From: Flavobacteriales bacterium
GTDB lineage: Bacteria > Bacteroidota > Bacteroidia > Flavobacteriales_E > Vicingaceae
Assembly (NCBI GenBank): GCA_013359255.1
Contig: JABWCF010000008.1
Coordinates: 186,001 to 250,000, forward strand
Direction: 5' to 3'
Length of the DNA: 64,000 nt
Shown here: positions 37,667 through 46,840 of the stretch, piece by piece
How the letters are laid out: each line of letters begins with the position of its first letter
How positions within the stretch are numbered: position 1 is the stretch's first letter
Notes under the pieces: generated by a model
Database searches by the model: none
The model's input: only the letters and a program-made list of their open reading frames with translations
Told to the model about the DNA's origin: nothing
Position numbers and translations under genes: made by a program

Positions 37667-39184
37667 TTAATGCAGTAACACACCATTTTCATCAGCCTTT
37701 ATCTCTAAAGTATTGAGCAGTTGCAAAGCTTCTTTTATCAGTATGTGCATTTCGATATCCTGAGTTAAAAAAGGAATTTTTTCTCTAACTTTCAAAACAA
37801 AGTCCTCGATATATGCCGAACTTTTTAAAGGTTTTCTGTATCCGAGAGCTTGTGTAGAAACAAGAATTTCTATGGCTAAGAGTTTTTTAAAATTTTCTAA
37901 AATACGAAAAGCTTTGGTTGCGGCATTGGCACCCATACTCACATGGTCTTCTTGCCCGTTTGAAGAATCTATGGAATCAATACTTGCCGGTGTGCATAAT
38001 TGCTTGTTTTGGCTAACAATGGATGCTGCTGTGTATTGAAGAATCATCATACCACTATTTAAGCCCGGGTTAGTGGCAAGAAAGGGAGGCAGGCCTCTTT
38101 GTCCGGATATGAGTTTATATACTCTCCTTTCAGATATACTACCCAGTTCGGCCATGGCGAGGCATAAAAAATCTAATGCAAGAGCAAGGGGCTGACCATG
38201 AAAGTTTCCGCCCGAAATTATTTTTTCTTCATTTGCAAATAAGGTAGGGTTATCGGTAACAGAGTTAATTTCGGTTTCAAAAACTTTTTTTATATACATT
38301 ATGGCATCTTTGCTAGCACCGTGTACTTGCGGTATACAGCGAAAGCTATAGGGGTCCTGAACATGTTCTTTTTGTCGGTTAAAGAGAGCACTTCCGTTTA
38401 GTATTTTCTGAATATTTCTGGAGGTTATAAATTGCCCGTTGTGTGGACGTACTTTGTGTATTAAATCATCAAATGGTTCCGGTCTGGCATCGAATGCTTC
38501 AATAGAAATGCAGGAAATTACATCGGAAAATGCACTTAGTTTATTTAATTGCATTAGGAGGTAGGTGCCGTAAGCACTCATAAACTGTGTGCCATTTAAT
38601 AAGGCTAAGCCTTCTTTTGCTTGAAGTTCTACAGGGTTCCAACCCATGCGTTTGTTTAATTCGCTGCCACTTATTTTTTTATTTTGGTAATATACTTCCC
38701 CTATTCCAATAAGTGGAAGTGAAAGGTGTGCCAAGGGAGCCAAATCGCCCGATGCACCTAACGAACCTTGTTGATATACCAAGGGTGTAATGTCGTTATT
38801 GTAAAAGTCAATCAGGCGTTGTACGGTAGCTAATTGTACTCCAGAATGCCCTTGTGCCAAGCCTTTTATTTTTAAAAATAGCATGAGTTTTACAATTTCT
38901 TTGGGTACCTCTTCTCCGGTTCCGCAGGCATGCGACATGACTAAATTTTTTTGTAAAATAGCCAAATCCGATGCAGGAATACGCGTGTTGCACAAAGCTC
39001 CAAAGCCTGTATTCACTCCGTACACCGATATGTTTTCGTTTAGTTTTTTTTGTAAAAAACGATAACATCTTTCTGTTTTTTCTTTCGCAATTTCCGACAG
39101 TGTGAGGGCGGCATTATTCTCTACCATTTCTGTTAAATCAGAAATCTTTATCCAGTTGTGGTTTATTTCAATTTCTTTTTTCAT
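37667..39184 (-). CDS. hutH: histidine ammonia-lyase (aromatic amino acid lyase family)
   Basis: 505 residues. The MIO cofactor forms from Ala144-Ser145-Gly146 in QQGSLGASGDLAPLAHLSLP; YGVNTGFGALCNTRI, NLVMSHACGTGE and GGNFHGQPLALALD are characteristic, and SNGQEDHVSMGANAATKA matches histidine lyases. It should deaminate histidine to urocanate; tyrosine or phenylalanine lyase activity is a less likely alternative. No other hut genes lie in the window. Its ATG overlaps the hisS stop (ATGA), so it is translated in a unit with the histidyl-tRNA synthetase. Confidence 0.88.
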   Translation of the reverse strand: MKKEIEINHNWIKISDLTEMVENNAALTLSEIAKEKTERCYRFLQKKLNENISVYGVNTGFGALCNTRIPASDLAILQKNLVMSHACGTGEEVPKEIVKLMLFLKIKGLAQGHSGVQLATVQRLIDFYNNDITPLVYQQGSLGASGDLAPLAHLSLPLIGIGEVYYQNKKISGSELNKRMGWNPVELQAKEGLALLNGTQFMSAYGTYLLMQLNKLSAFSDVISCISIEAFDARPEPFDDLIHKVRPHNGQFITSRNIQKILNGSALFNRQKEHVQDPYSFRCIPQVHGASKDAIMYIKKVFETEINSVTDNPTLFANEEKIISGGNFHGQPLALALDFLCLAMAELGSISERRVYKLISGQRGLPPFLATNPGLNSGMMILQYTAASIVSQNKQLCTPASIDSIDSSNGQEDHVSMGANAATKAFRILENFKKLLAIEILVSTQALGYRKPLKSSAYIEDFVLKVREKIPFLTQDIEMHILIKEALQLLNTLEIKADENGVLLH

Positions 39185-40614
39185 ACTGTTGTGAACAGAT
39201 TTATCAATTCGGTTTCGCTAAGGGATTTTTGCTCTCCGGTGTCCATTTTTTTTAAAATGAATGCTTGTTCCTTCATTTCGTCTTCTCCGGCAATAACTAC
39301 ATAGGGGATGTTTTTATCATTAGCGTATTTCATTTGTTTTTTTAGCTTGGCTATATCTGGGTATATTTCGGAGTTAACCCCCTTTTCTCGCAATTTAAAT
39401 ACTGTTGGAAGACAATAGTTGGTTTCATTTTTGCCAAAATTGGTAAATAACACAAGGGTGCTTTCGCTGAGCAGGTTTGCTTTTTCGAAAAGTCCGAGTT
39501 CGTTCATTGCATCGTAAATACGGTCAATGCCAAAAGAGATACCTACGCCTGAAACATTCTTTAATCCAAATATTCCGGTTAAATCATCATAGCGACCTCC
39601 ACCGCAGATGCTTCCTATTTGCACATTTTTAGCTTTTACTTCAATGATAGCCCCTGTGTAGTAGTTTAATCCGCGGGCGAGGGTTATATCAAAATCTACT
39701 TCAGATTGAATGTTGGCAAGATGCTTTAATGTTTCAAAAACATATTCTATTTCTTTTATTCCTTTTTTTCCAATTTCGGACGATTCAAAAAGATTGGAAA
39801 GCAGGCTTATCTTTTCCTGAAAATCTCCTTTAAAATGAAGCAACGGCTTAATGGCCTGAATAGCTTCATCGGAGATTCCTTTACTTTGCATTTCTTCTAT
39901 CACTTTTTCTTGCCCAATTTTATCAAGTTTATCTATAGCTACAGTAATATCGGTTATTTTTTCTGGCTGACCGGCAATTTCTGCAATTCCTCCAAGTATT
40001 TTTCGGTTGTTTATTTTAATGGTAATAGGCATGGAGATTTTAGTAAAAACATCATCTATTAATTTTACCAATTCTACTTCGTTGAGTAATGCATCAGAGC
40101 CAATGATATCGGCATCGCACTGGTAAAATTCGCGGTATCGGCCTTTTTGTGGCCTATCGGCTCGCCATACAGGCTGTATTTGGTATCGTTTAAACGGAAA
40201 GGTAATTTCGTTTTGATGTTGCACAACGTATCTTGCAAAGGGTACGGTTAGATCGTAGCGAAGAGCTTTTTCGCTTATTTCGGAAAGGTGTTTGGTAAAG
40301 TCTACCTTATGATCGAATAAAAACCATTCGTTGGCAAGGCTTTTCTCTTTTGTAATTTCATCAATTTCTTTTTTTGATAAAGAGAATTTTTCGAGATAAT
40401 TGCCACTGTTCAGTATTTTAAAAATGAGGCGGTCGCCTTCTTCTCCATATTTACCCATCAGAGTATCCATATTTTCCATGGCAGGTGTTTCAATAGGAAG
40501 AAATCCGTAAAGTTTAAAAGTGTTTTTGATTATGGTAAAAAGATAATTTCTTCTGCTCATTTCGGTGGGGCCAAAATCTCGAGTACCTTTAGGAGTAGTT
40601 GGTTTGTAACTCAT
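39181..40614 (-). CDS. hisS: histidyl-tRNA synthetase
   Basis: 477 residues, class II aminoacyl-tRNA synthetase. Motif 1 region near KGTRDFGPTEMSRRNYLF, motif 2 around RRYQIQPVWRADRPQKGRYREF (here KRYQIQPVWRADRP), the histidine-specific LARGLNYYTGAIIEV and GGGRYDDLTGIF, and motif 3 SGVGISFGIDRIY. The C-terminal anticodon-binding domain is present. It overlaps hutH by four bases. The 237-base region upstream is shared with the divergent SBBP gene. Confidence 0.95.
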   Translation of the reverse strand: MSYKPTTPKGTRDFGPTEMSRRNYLFTIIKNTFKLYGFLPIETPAMENMDTLMGKYGEEGDRLIFKILNSGNYLEKFSLSKKEIDEITKEKSLANEWFLFDHKVDFTKHLSEISEKALRYDLTVPFARYVVQHQNEITFPFKRYQIQPVWRADRPQKGRYREFYQCDADIIGSDALLNEVELVKLIDDVFTKISMPITIKINNRKILGGIAEIAGQPEKITDITVAIDKLDKIGQEKVIEEMQSKGISDEAIQAIKPLLHFKGDFQEKISLLSNLFESSEIGKKGIKEIEYVFETLKHLANIQSEVDFDITLARGLNYYTGAIIEVKAKNVQIGSICGGGRYDDLTGIFGLKNVSGVGISFGIDRIYDAMNELGLFEKANLLSESTLVLFTNFGKNETNYCLPTVFKLREKGVNSEIYPDIAKLKKQMKYANDKNIPYVVIAGEDEMKEQAFILKKMDTGEQKSLSETELINLFTTV

Positions 40615-40761
40615 GCGTAAGATAATAAGCCGCTAAGTTATGAAATAGAATGAAACAGAAAGTAAACCAAAATGCTTGTTCGAAATAGTGGTTATTATAA
40701 TGTAACTTCGTATATGGGCAATAGGAAATATCCTTTTTCGCACCATATAGCTTAATCATCG

Positions 40762-40769
40762 TAACTTTG
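40762..40769 (+). promoter_or_regulatory. -7 promoter box TAACTTTG of the SBBP/type A protein gene
   Basis: Exact TAnnTTTG, 82 bases before the TTG start; a related TAACTTCG lies at 40703-40710. No exact -33 TTTG at 20 bases, but TTCG occurs at 40737-40740. Elsewhere in the 237-base hisS/SBBP intergenic region nothing more was recognised. Confidence 0.45.
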
Positions 40770-40851
40770 TGTAAACATTTATACAACCAAAATTGTTACA
40801 TCTTAAATACAATGCATAACTTTAGGAATTAACTTTAAAAAACATTTAACA

Positions 40852-43347
40852 TTGAAAAAGAAAAACAGTATACTCATTTTTGCTTTTTTTATTTCGTTGA
40901 ACTGTATTTTTGGTAATACGATGGTTAAAACAATTGGTTTTGTCGAAAACAAAGGGCAAATTTTAAATCAGTTTGAAACTCCAAACCAAGAAGTAAAATA
41001 TCTGCTGCATGGAAACGGAATGAATGTACAACTGAAAAAAAATAGCTTCAGTTATGATACATATAAAATTGAGAGAAAAAGTGCAGAATCAGCAATTTTA
41101 AATGAATTAGAAGATTCGGAAAAATTATATTATAAAGAGGCTGCTAATAACAATAGCTATCTCTTTAACCGAATAGATATAGCGTTTTTAGGAGCTAACC
41201 CTAATCCGGAAATTGTTTCAGCGCAAGTCTTAGAAGCGTATTATAACTTTTATACCTATAATACAAAAGAAGAGGGGGTAACACATGTAAGATCCTATTC
41301 CAAAATTACATACAAAAACATATATGATGGTATTGACATTGAGTTTGTGAGTCATCCATCAAAAAATAAATTTTTTGAATACAATTTTATAATTCATCCG
41401 GGTGCCGATTTATCACAAATTTCAATAAGATATAACGGGGTAGATTTTTCTGAAATTAAGAATAATAGTGTAAGACTATATGTGCACAATGGAACCATAG
41501 AAGAGCAAATTCCGTTTACGTATATCTCTGAATCGAAGAGACCATGCGTTGCACTATACGAGGAGAAAGGAATAAATACCTACGGAATAAAAGTAAAAGG
41601 TGTAGTAAAAGGTAAAACATTAGTAATAGACCCCATGCCTGTTTTAAGTTGGGGAACTTATTTTGGGCACACCGAGTACGATGAAATACTCAATGTACAT
41701 GCTGATAATTACGAAAATGTATATTCTGTAGGCCGAACTAAATCCTTAATGAATATTGCTACCAATAATGCTTTTAGTAGTGTTTACAATGGAGGAAGCA
41801 GTGATGCCCTGCTTGCAAAATTTAATTTAAGCGGGCAGCTTTTATGGTGTACATACTATGGTGGTTCTGAGTTTGACTATGGTTGGGATGTTACCACCGT
41901 AGATACGAATGTGTTTATTTTAGGAGAAACCCGTTCTGCTACCAATATTTCCACAATGGGTACTCATCAACCAGCATTTGCAGGAGGCAACAGTGATGCC
42001 TTTGTTTGCCGGTTTACCCAGTCTGGTTTGCGTATTTGGGGCACCTATTATGGTGGAGGGTCTACTGAATATACTAGAGGAATCGCAAGCAATGGAAATG
42101 CCCTTTTTATCACCGGAAGAACATCTTCTTTAAATAATATTTCCACACCAGGGGCTCATAAAACAACTTACTCGGATTTAAGCGATATGTTTTTAGCTTC
42201 TCTTTCTCTTAATGGAGGGCTTAATTGGGCTACCTATTTTGGTGGAAATGAAATGGACTTAGGTAGAGATATATTGGTAGATAATGCCGGAAGAATTGTT
42301 GTAATAGGTTCTACCAAATCGGCTACAGGAATAGCTACGGTGGGTTCTTATAAAACTTATTTATCAGGCATTATGGACGCATTTATAGCAAAATTCACAA
42401 GCTCGGGTAATCTTATTTGGGCAACCTACTACGGAGGTAACGATACAGATGATGCGGTTAGCATAAGCAGTGACTCCCAACAAAATATTTATATAGTAGG
42501 AAACACAGCTTCTTTAAACGGTATTAGCACTTCTACTGCTCACCAGTTTTTTTATGCAGGAGGAGGTACCGATGCTTTTTTGGCCAAGTTTTCAAAAAAT
42601 GGAAACCTTATGTTTGGAACTTACTACGGAGGAAGCAATAACGATAGAGGGTATGGAGTAACGACTAATTTAAACGATGATGTAATTATTGTAGGATCTA
42701 CAATTTCTACTAATAATATTTCTACCAGTGGTGCATTACAGCAAAATATAGCTGGCGGATACGATGCTTATTTGGCTATGTTTAATAAATTTGGGCAAAG
42801 GCTGTGGGGGTCATACTATGGTGGAGCAAACGATGATATTCCACATAGTATTTCGGTAGTTCCAATTGCTGCATTCTGCGATTTTTTTGTGGGAGGTTGG
42901 ACCTTTTCGTCTTCCGGAATATCCACTCCTTTTTCTCATCAACCTATTTTTTCGGGAGGGGCATTTTCCGATGCTTTTTTAACACATTTTAAAACTTGTG
43001 TTCCTAATAATATTTCTATTCCTCATTTTACTCATCAAAACATTATGCCCTCACAAGTTAAAAATAGCTTAGTAAGAGGCTTGCAAAATGAAGAAAAGAG
43101 TGCCGAAACAAATAAAATAGAAATTATAGAATACGCATCTTTTGTTGAGATTCAAGCAATCTCAACCATTCGCATGGTTCAGATAGTAGATTTAACAGGC
43201 AAAGTGCTTTCAGAATTTTTACCCTTGCAAGATAAAGCAATTGTGTCAACGCAATATATATCTACGGGAGTGTATCTTCTAAAGGTATATACCGAAGCGG
43301 AAATACCCCTAGTAAAAAAGATTTTTTTAAATTCTTCATCAAACTAG
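40852..43347 (+). CDS. secreted SBBP-repeat protein with T9SS type A sorting domain
   Basis: 831 residues, starting at TTG 40852: no ATG allows the signal peptide (KKKNSILIFAFFISLNCIFG) to be kept. After the DUF7948-like domain (about 28-260; GFVENKGQILNQFE, ITYKNIYDGIDIEFVSHPS) come about eight SBBP beta-propeller repeats (265-715) with GTYYGG...SDAFLAKF periodicity of roughly 55-60 residues. The last ~85 residues are a type A T9SS sorting domain (IRMVQIVDLTGKVLSEF, YISTGVYLLKVYTEA, VKKIFL). It is a paralogue of the giant 20.2-23.7 kb protein, which uses a type B domain. Probably cell-surface or released; function unknown. Confidence 0.87.
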   Translation: MKKKNSILIFAFFISLNCIFGNTMVKTIGFVENKGQILNQFETPNQEVKYLLHGNGMNVQLKKNSFSYDTYKIERKSAESAILNELEDSEKLYYKEAANNNSYLFNRIDIAFLGANPNPEIVSAQVLEAYYNFYTYNTKEEGVTHVRSYSKITYKNIYDGIDIEFVSHPSKNKFFEYNFIIHPGADLSQISIRYNGVDFSEIKNNSVRLYVHNGTIEEQIPFTYISESKRPCVALYEEKGINTYGIKVKGVVKGKTLVIDPMPVLSWGTYFGHTEYDEILNVHADNYENVYSVGRTKSLMNIATNNAFSSVYNGGSSDALLAKFNLSGQLLWCTYYGGSEFDYGWDVTTVDTNVFILGETRSATNISTMGTHQPAFAGGNSDAFVCRFTQSGLRIWGTYYGGGSTEYTRGIASNGNALFITGRTSSLNNISTPGAHKTTYSDLSDMFLASLSLNGGLNWATYFGGNEMDLGRDILVDNAGRIVVIGSTKSATGIATVGSYKTYLSGIMDAFIAKFTSSGNLIWATYYGGNDTDDAVSISSDSQQNIYIVGNTASLNGISTSTAHQFFYAGGGTDAFLAKFSKNGNLMFGTYYGGSNNDRGYGVTTNLNDDVIIVGSTISTNNISTSGALQQNIAGGYDAYLAMFNKFGQRLWGSYYGGANDDIPHSISVVPIAAFCDFFVGGWTFSSSGISTPFSHQPIFSGGAFSDAFLTHFKTCVPNNISIPHFTHQNIMPSQVKNSLVRGLQNEEKSAETNKIEIIEYASFVEIQAISTIRMVQIVDLTGKVLSEFLPLQDKAIVSTQYISTGVYLLKVYTEAEIPLVKKIFLNSSSN

Positions 43348-43361
43348 TCGGATATCTAGTA

Positions 43362-43868
43362 TTAGGTTAAATAAACCACACTTTTCCCTTTTTCTTTAAA
43401 CTCTACGTGCACCAAATCTTTGAGTGTGGTAGATAATGATAAACCAACGTATTCGGCCGAAACAGGGTACGAAGGGTGGTCTCGGTTAACTAACACGGCA
43501 CAAGCTAATTTTTTAAGTGGAGTGTTAAGAAAGAATTTACTTGTGTATGCTAATATTTTACCCGAGTTTAAAACATCATCAAAAATAATAACCACTTTGT
43601 TTTTGTATTCGCTTTCTTTTAAACTAAAATTCAATTCTTTCGATAGTGGATTTTTTTTGTCAATTTCAATTTTTCCCAGTGTAATTTTTAACTCAGATAT
43701 TTTCTTTAAAACCTGTGCTACTTTTTGGGCAAAAGTATATCCGGAGTTTGCAATGCCTGCAATAATAATTTCTTTTTCACCAATATTATTTTCTGTAATT
43801 TGGTACGCAATGCGGTTAATTTTTTGTTCAATTTGCTCCGCATTAAGTATAATAGATTTTGTGCTCAT
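43362..43868 (-). CDS. phosphoribosyltransferase (PyrR/HPRT-like)
   Basis: 168 residues of the type I PRTase fold. The PRPP-binding loop is VVIIFDDVLNSGKIL (two acidic residues then a small-residue turn), with IIAGIANSGYTFAQKV as the pyrophosphate-binding loop. The C-terminus (YVGLSLSTTLKDLVHVEF) resembles PyrR and xanthine/hypoxanthine-type enzymes. The substrate base is not predicted. Its ATG overlaps the stop of the preceding secreted-protein gene (ATGA), so it is last in a five-gene operon. Confidence 0.83.
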   Translation of the reverse strand: MSTKSIILNAEQIEQKINRIAYQITENNIGEKEIIIAGIANSGYTFAQKVAQVLKKISELKITLGKIEIDKKNPLSKELNFSLKESEYKNKVVIIFDDVLNSGKILAYTSKFFLNTPLKKLACAVLVNRDHPSYPVSAEYVGLSLSTTLKDLVHVEFKEKGKSVVYLT

Positions 43869-44242
43869 TTGTTCTTTCTTTTCATTGTATAAATATGGTA
43901 GTTGTATGTGTTTTCAATTTTAACTAATTCCCAATTATTATCGTAAAAGTAATTTAAAAATGCGGGGTGCGAATTGAATCTCATTTTTTTCCCTGCAATA
44001 GTTCTTAATTTTATTTTCTTTTGGAAAACATTTCGTCTAATGCCATAGTCTATTTCTAAATGAATCCCACCCCTTAAAAAAGGGCCTTTTGGTATTAATT
44101 CAATATACGTAATATCCATTTTATTTAAATCATCTAACTCGCATTGTTTTTTGCAACGCTGTGGTTTATTTACCCATACCTGCGATTGAGAGTATGCAAG
44201 AGTATAAACGAAGTAGATGAGTAAGAAAATACATTTTTTCAT
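43865..44242 (-). CDS. small secreted protein of unknown function
   Basis: 125 residues with a signal peptide (KKCIFLLIYFVYTLAYSQ). The mature part has two cysteines in CKKQCELDDLNKMD and is rich in beta-strand-forming and basic residues, ending in YNYHIYTMKRKNK. I do not recognise the family. It lies 31 bases after the NlpC/P60 gene and overlaps the phosphoribosyltransferase gene by four bases, so it is part of the rlmD operon. Confidence 0.6.
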   Translation of the reverse strand: MKKCIFLLIYFVYTLAYSQSQVWVNKPQRCKKQCELDDLNKMDITYIELIPKGPFLRGGIHLEIDYGIRRNVFQKKIKLRTIAGKKMRFNSHPAFLNYFYDNNWELVKIENTYNYHIYTMKRKNK

Positions 44243-44273
44243 TATGCCATGTTACGAAAAAATAGAAAAAAAG

Positions 44274-44825
44274 TTATGGCAATCGACCTGCTTTGTAGAA
44301 GTATTTTAGATAATAAGGTTCATTTAAATCGCTTATAATTACACCTAGTTTTACAGATGCATGAATAAACTTATTGTTCGAAAGGTAAATGCCTATATGT
44401 GAAATTCTGTTTTTTGCAATTTTAAAAAATACTAAATCACCTTCTTGCAGATTTGCTTTTTCAATAGGGGTGGTAAACAAGAAAAGGTTGGCAGAACCAC
44501 CGGAAAGAGACAAATTATAAATTTTGTAAAAGATACTTTTAACTAAGCCAGAACAATCAATTCCCTTTTCACTGTTTCCTGCATAATGGTAAGAAGTGCC
44601 CATCCATAAGCACATTTCGTGGTATAAAGGACTATAACTACAGGAGTCTATTTGCAAGCCCATTTGGTAAAAGTAGCGGATATCGTTGCTATCTAACAAA
44701 TATTCGATATGGAATTGTTTATATAGATTAGTTGTATCAGTTTGAGAAAATAAATGCATGGAAATAACGGAGAGAAAAAAAATACATACAATGTATTTTA
44801 TCCATATATGCCCATAAAAACTCAT
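44274..44825 (-). CDS. NlpC/P60 (C40) family cell-wall endopeptidase
   Basis: 183 residues. Signal/anchor segment at the N-terminus (WIKYIVCIFFLSVISMHLF), then the NlpC/P60 catalytic domain with Cys91 in GIDCSGLVKSIF and His143 in RISHIGIYLSNN; the third polar residue is probably in FIHASVKLG. It should cleave peptidoglycan stem peptides in the periplasm. Its ATG overlaps the stop of the methyltransferase gene (ATGA). Confidence 0.9.
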   Translation of the reverse strand: MSFYGHIWIKYIVCIFFLSVISMHLFSQTDTTNLYKQFHIEYLLDSNDIRYFYQMGLQIDSCSYSPLYHEMCLWMGTSYHYAGNSEKGIDCSGLVKSIFYKIYNLSLSGGSANLFLFTTPIEKANLQEGDLVFFKIAKNRISHIGIYLSNNKFIHASVKLGVIISDLNEPYYLKYFYKAGRLP

Positions 44826-45415
44826 TCTTTTTTTTCGAAAAGGATAAATAATTCTCTGTTTTGGCGTGGTTTAATTGAATTAAAGCTAGTTGCGAAAACC
44901 TTAAAATGAAAGTAGGGTAAAAAATATTTTTTATACTCCTCTTTGTTTCCACCAAAAGGAGGGTGGTTTGTATTTAACGTATCGTTAAATAATAATCCCA
45001 CCAATTTACCATTAGGGTTTAGTAACTTATGAGATTGCTTGGCGTAATTTTTTCGTAATTCAGGATTGATAGCACAAAAAAAAGTTTGTTCAATTATTAA
45101 ATCAAATGATAGGTTGGAGAGGGTAAAGAAATCTCCCGTTAAAAGGTGCTCTGAAGGGAAGTTCGGAACTCTTTTTTTTAAATTTTTTAAAGGAGCATTG
45201 GAAAGGTCGATAATATAAACATTTTCAAATCCTTTTTTATGAAGATACTCTGCTTCGTACGCATTACCACAACCGGGTATAAGTATTTTAATTTTTTTAT
45301 CGGATAATTGGTCGAAGTATTCTTTTAGAGGAGTACTTACACCACCAATATCCCAACCTGTTTCGCCTTTTAGCCAACGCTGGTGCCAATAATCGGTATT
45401 TAATTCAGGAATCAT
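44822..45415 (-). CDS. TPMT-like class I methyltransferase
   Basis: 197 residues. N-terminus DYWHQRWLKGETGWDIGGVS and SAM-binding IKILIPGCGNAYEAEYLHKK are the signature of the thiopurine S-methyltransferase family, followed by VYIIDLSNAPLKNLKK. Bacterial members methylate small nucleophiles, thiols or metalloid compounds; the physiological substrate is unknown here. It overlaps both neighbours by ATGA junctions (rlmD upstream, NlpC/P60 downstream). Confidence 0.87.
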   Translation of the reverse strand: MIPELNTDYWHQRWLKGETGWDIGGVSTPLKEYFDQLSDKKIKILIPGCGNAYEAEYLHKKGFENVYIIDLSNAPLKNLKKRVPNFPSEHLLTGDFFTLSNLSFDLIIEQTFFCAINPELRKNYAKQSHKLLNPNGKLVGLLFNDTLNTNHPPFGGNKEEYKKYFLPYFHFKVFATSFNSIKPRQNRELFILFEKKE

Positions 45416-46806
45416 TTTTTTTCGAGTAAAATTACGTTTTCTACATGATGGGTGTGAGGAAACATATCTACAGGCTGTACTTTTGCAACCTTGTAGGTGT
45501 TATCGAGCATGGCAATATCTCTGGCCTGTGAAGCCGGATTACAACTTACGTATACTATTTTTTCTGCACCACATGTAATAAGTTGTTGTACTACATCGGG
45601 GTGCATACCTGCACGCGGTGGATCGGTAATTATCACATCGGGTTTTCCATTGTTTTCTATAAAACTGGGCAGAAAAACATCTTTTAAATCTCCTGCAAAA
45701 AAGGACGTATTTTCAATCTGGTTTAGTTGGGCGTTTATGGTTGCATCGGTAATGGCATCTTCTATGTATTCTATTCCTATTACTTTTTTTGCCTTATGTG
45801 CAATATAGTTTGCTATAGTTCCTGTGCCGGTGTATAAATCGTACACGTTTTCAATACCCTTTAAATGGGCAAATTGCAGCACTATATCGTATAGTTTTTT
45901 TGCCTGCAACGTATTGGTTTGAAAAAACGACTTGGGAGAAATACGATAATGAAGCGTTCCTATTTTTTCGGTTATATACGGAGAGCCTTTAAAAACAATT
46001 ACTTCCTGATCGTAAATAGTATCATTTCGCTTTGTGTTGATAATATATAAAAGAGAATTTATTTGTGCAAAATGAATATGAATTTCATTCATTAAACGGA
46101 TTATTTCTTTTTCGTTTGCCTGAGCTACTACGAGCATTAGCATCCATTTGTTTTGAGTAGTATTTCGTATAATCAGGTTACGCAAAAAGCCGGTATGGTT
46201 GCGAACATCGTAGAAAGAGAGGTTGTTTTTAAGAGCGTATTCACGTATAAAATTTCGAATTTGGTTAGAAAAATCGGCCTGCAATAAACATTCATCAATA
46301 TTTAATATTTTATCGAATCTGCCAGGTATATGAAAACCAAGAGCATTGGGTTCATTGATGGGGTGGCCTTCTTGTACTTCTTTTTTGGTAATCCAACGCT
46401 TGTTCGAAAAAGTAAATTCTAATTTATTACGGTAAAAATATTCGTTATCGGAACCAATAATGGGGAATATTTCAGGTAAGGGTACTTTGGCCAGCCGGGT
46501 AAGGGTCTCTGTAACTTGTTTCTGCTTAAACCGTAGTTGCTCATTGTAGCTCATGTGCTGCCATTTGCAGCCTCCACATTCGCCAAAATGTTTGCATTTG
46601 GGTGCAGTGCGTAAGGAAGAGTAGGTACGTATATTTACCGGAAAAGCCTCGGCATAATTTTTTTTCTTTTTATATACCTGAACATCGGCTATATCTCCTG
46701 GAACAAGGTTTTCAACAAAATACACCTTCTCGTTTTTTTTACCAATGGCTTTGCCTTGCGAACCAATATCACATATTTCTAAATTTTCTATTACCACATT
46801 TGCCAT
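45412..46806 (-). CDS. rlmD: 23S rRNA (uracil-5-)-methyltransferase, RlmD-type
   Basis: 464 residues. N-terminal TRAM domain (about 1-58), then the [4Fe-4S] cysteines C71, C77, C80 (CKHFGECGGCKW), and a SAM domain with VYDLYTGTGTIANYIA, DPPRAGMHP and the catalytic Cys in VYVSCNPAS. It methylates uridine C5 in rRNA or tRNA; RlmD versus TrmA-type RlmC cannot be split safely by eye. It starts the operon rlmD-TPMT-NlpC-secreted-PRTase, with a -7 box 17 bases upstream. Confidence 0.88.
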   Translation of the reverse strand: MANVVIENLEICDIGSQGKAIGKKNEKVYFVENLVPGDIADVQVYKKKKNYAEAFPVNIRTYSSLRTAPKCKHFGECGGCKWQHMSYNEQLRFKQKQVTETLTRLAKVPLPEIFPIIGSDNEYFYRNKLEFTFSNKRWITKKEVQEGHPINEPNALGFHIPGRFDKILNIDECLLQADFSNQIRNFIREYALKNNLSFYDVRNHTGFLRNLIIRNTTQNKWMLMLVVAQANEKEIIRLMNEIHIHFAQINSLLYIINTKRNDTIYDQEVIVFKGSPYITEKIGTLHYRISPKSFFQTNTLQAKKLYDIVLQFAHLKGIENVYDLYTGTGTIANYIAHKAKKVIGIEYIEDAITDATINAQLNQIENTSFFAGDLKDVFLPSFIENNGKPDVIITDPPRAGMHPDVVQQLITCGAEKIVYVSCNPASQARDIAMLDNTYKVAKVQPVDMFPHTHHVENVILLEKK

Positions 46807-46823
46807 GCAAGGTTTATTTTTGC

Positions 46824-46831
46824 CAAAGTTA
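46824..46831 (-). promoter_or_regulatory. -7 promoter box TAACTTTG of the rlmD operon
   Basis: Exact TAnnTTTG on the minus strand, 17 bases before the rlmD ATG. It shares two bases with a plus-strand near-match TACTTTTA at 46830-46837 ahead of the divergent type B T9SS gene. Confidence 0.5.
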
Positions 46832-46840
46832 CTTTTAAGA

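Noticed and set aside
37667-40614. Complete histidine utilization operon
   Set aside because: No urocanase, imidazolonepropionase or formiminoglutamase genes are present in the window.
41640-42990. Tandem DNA repeat or CRISPR-like array
   Set aside because: The periodicity is at protein level (SBBP repeats of ~55-60 residues); the DNA units differ and there are no identical spaced repeats.
43349-43365. Terminator between the SBBP gene and the phosphoribosyltransferase gene
   Set aside because: Only a short CTAG repeat is seen; no stable stem or T run.
46745-46840. 32-residue extension of the type B T9SS protein into rlmD
   Set aside because: It would bury the signal peptide that begins at the ATG at 46841 and overlap rlmD.
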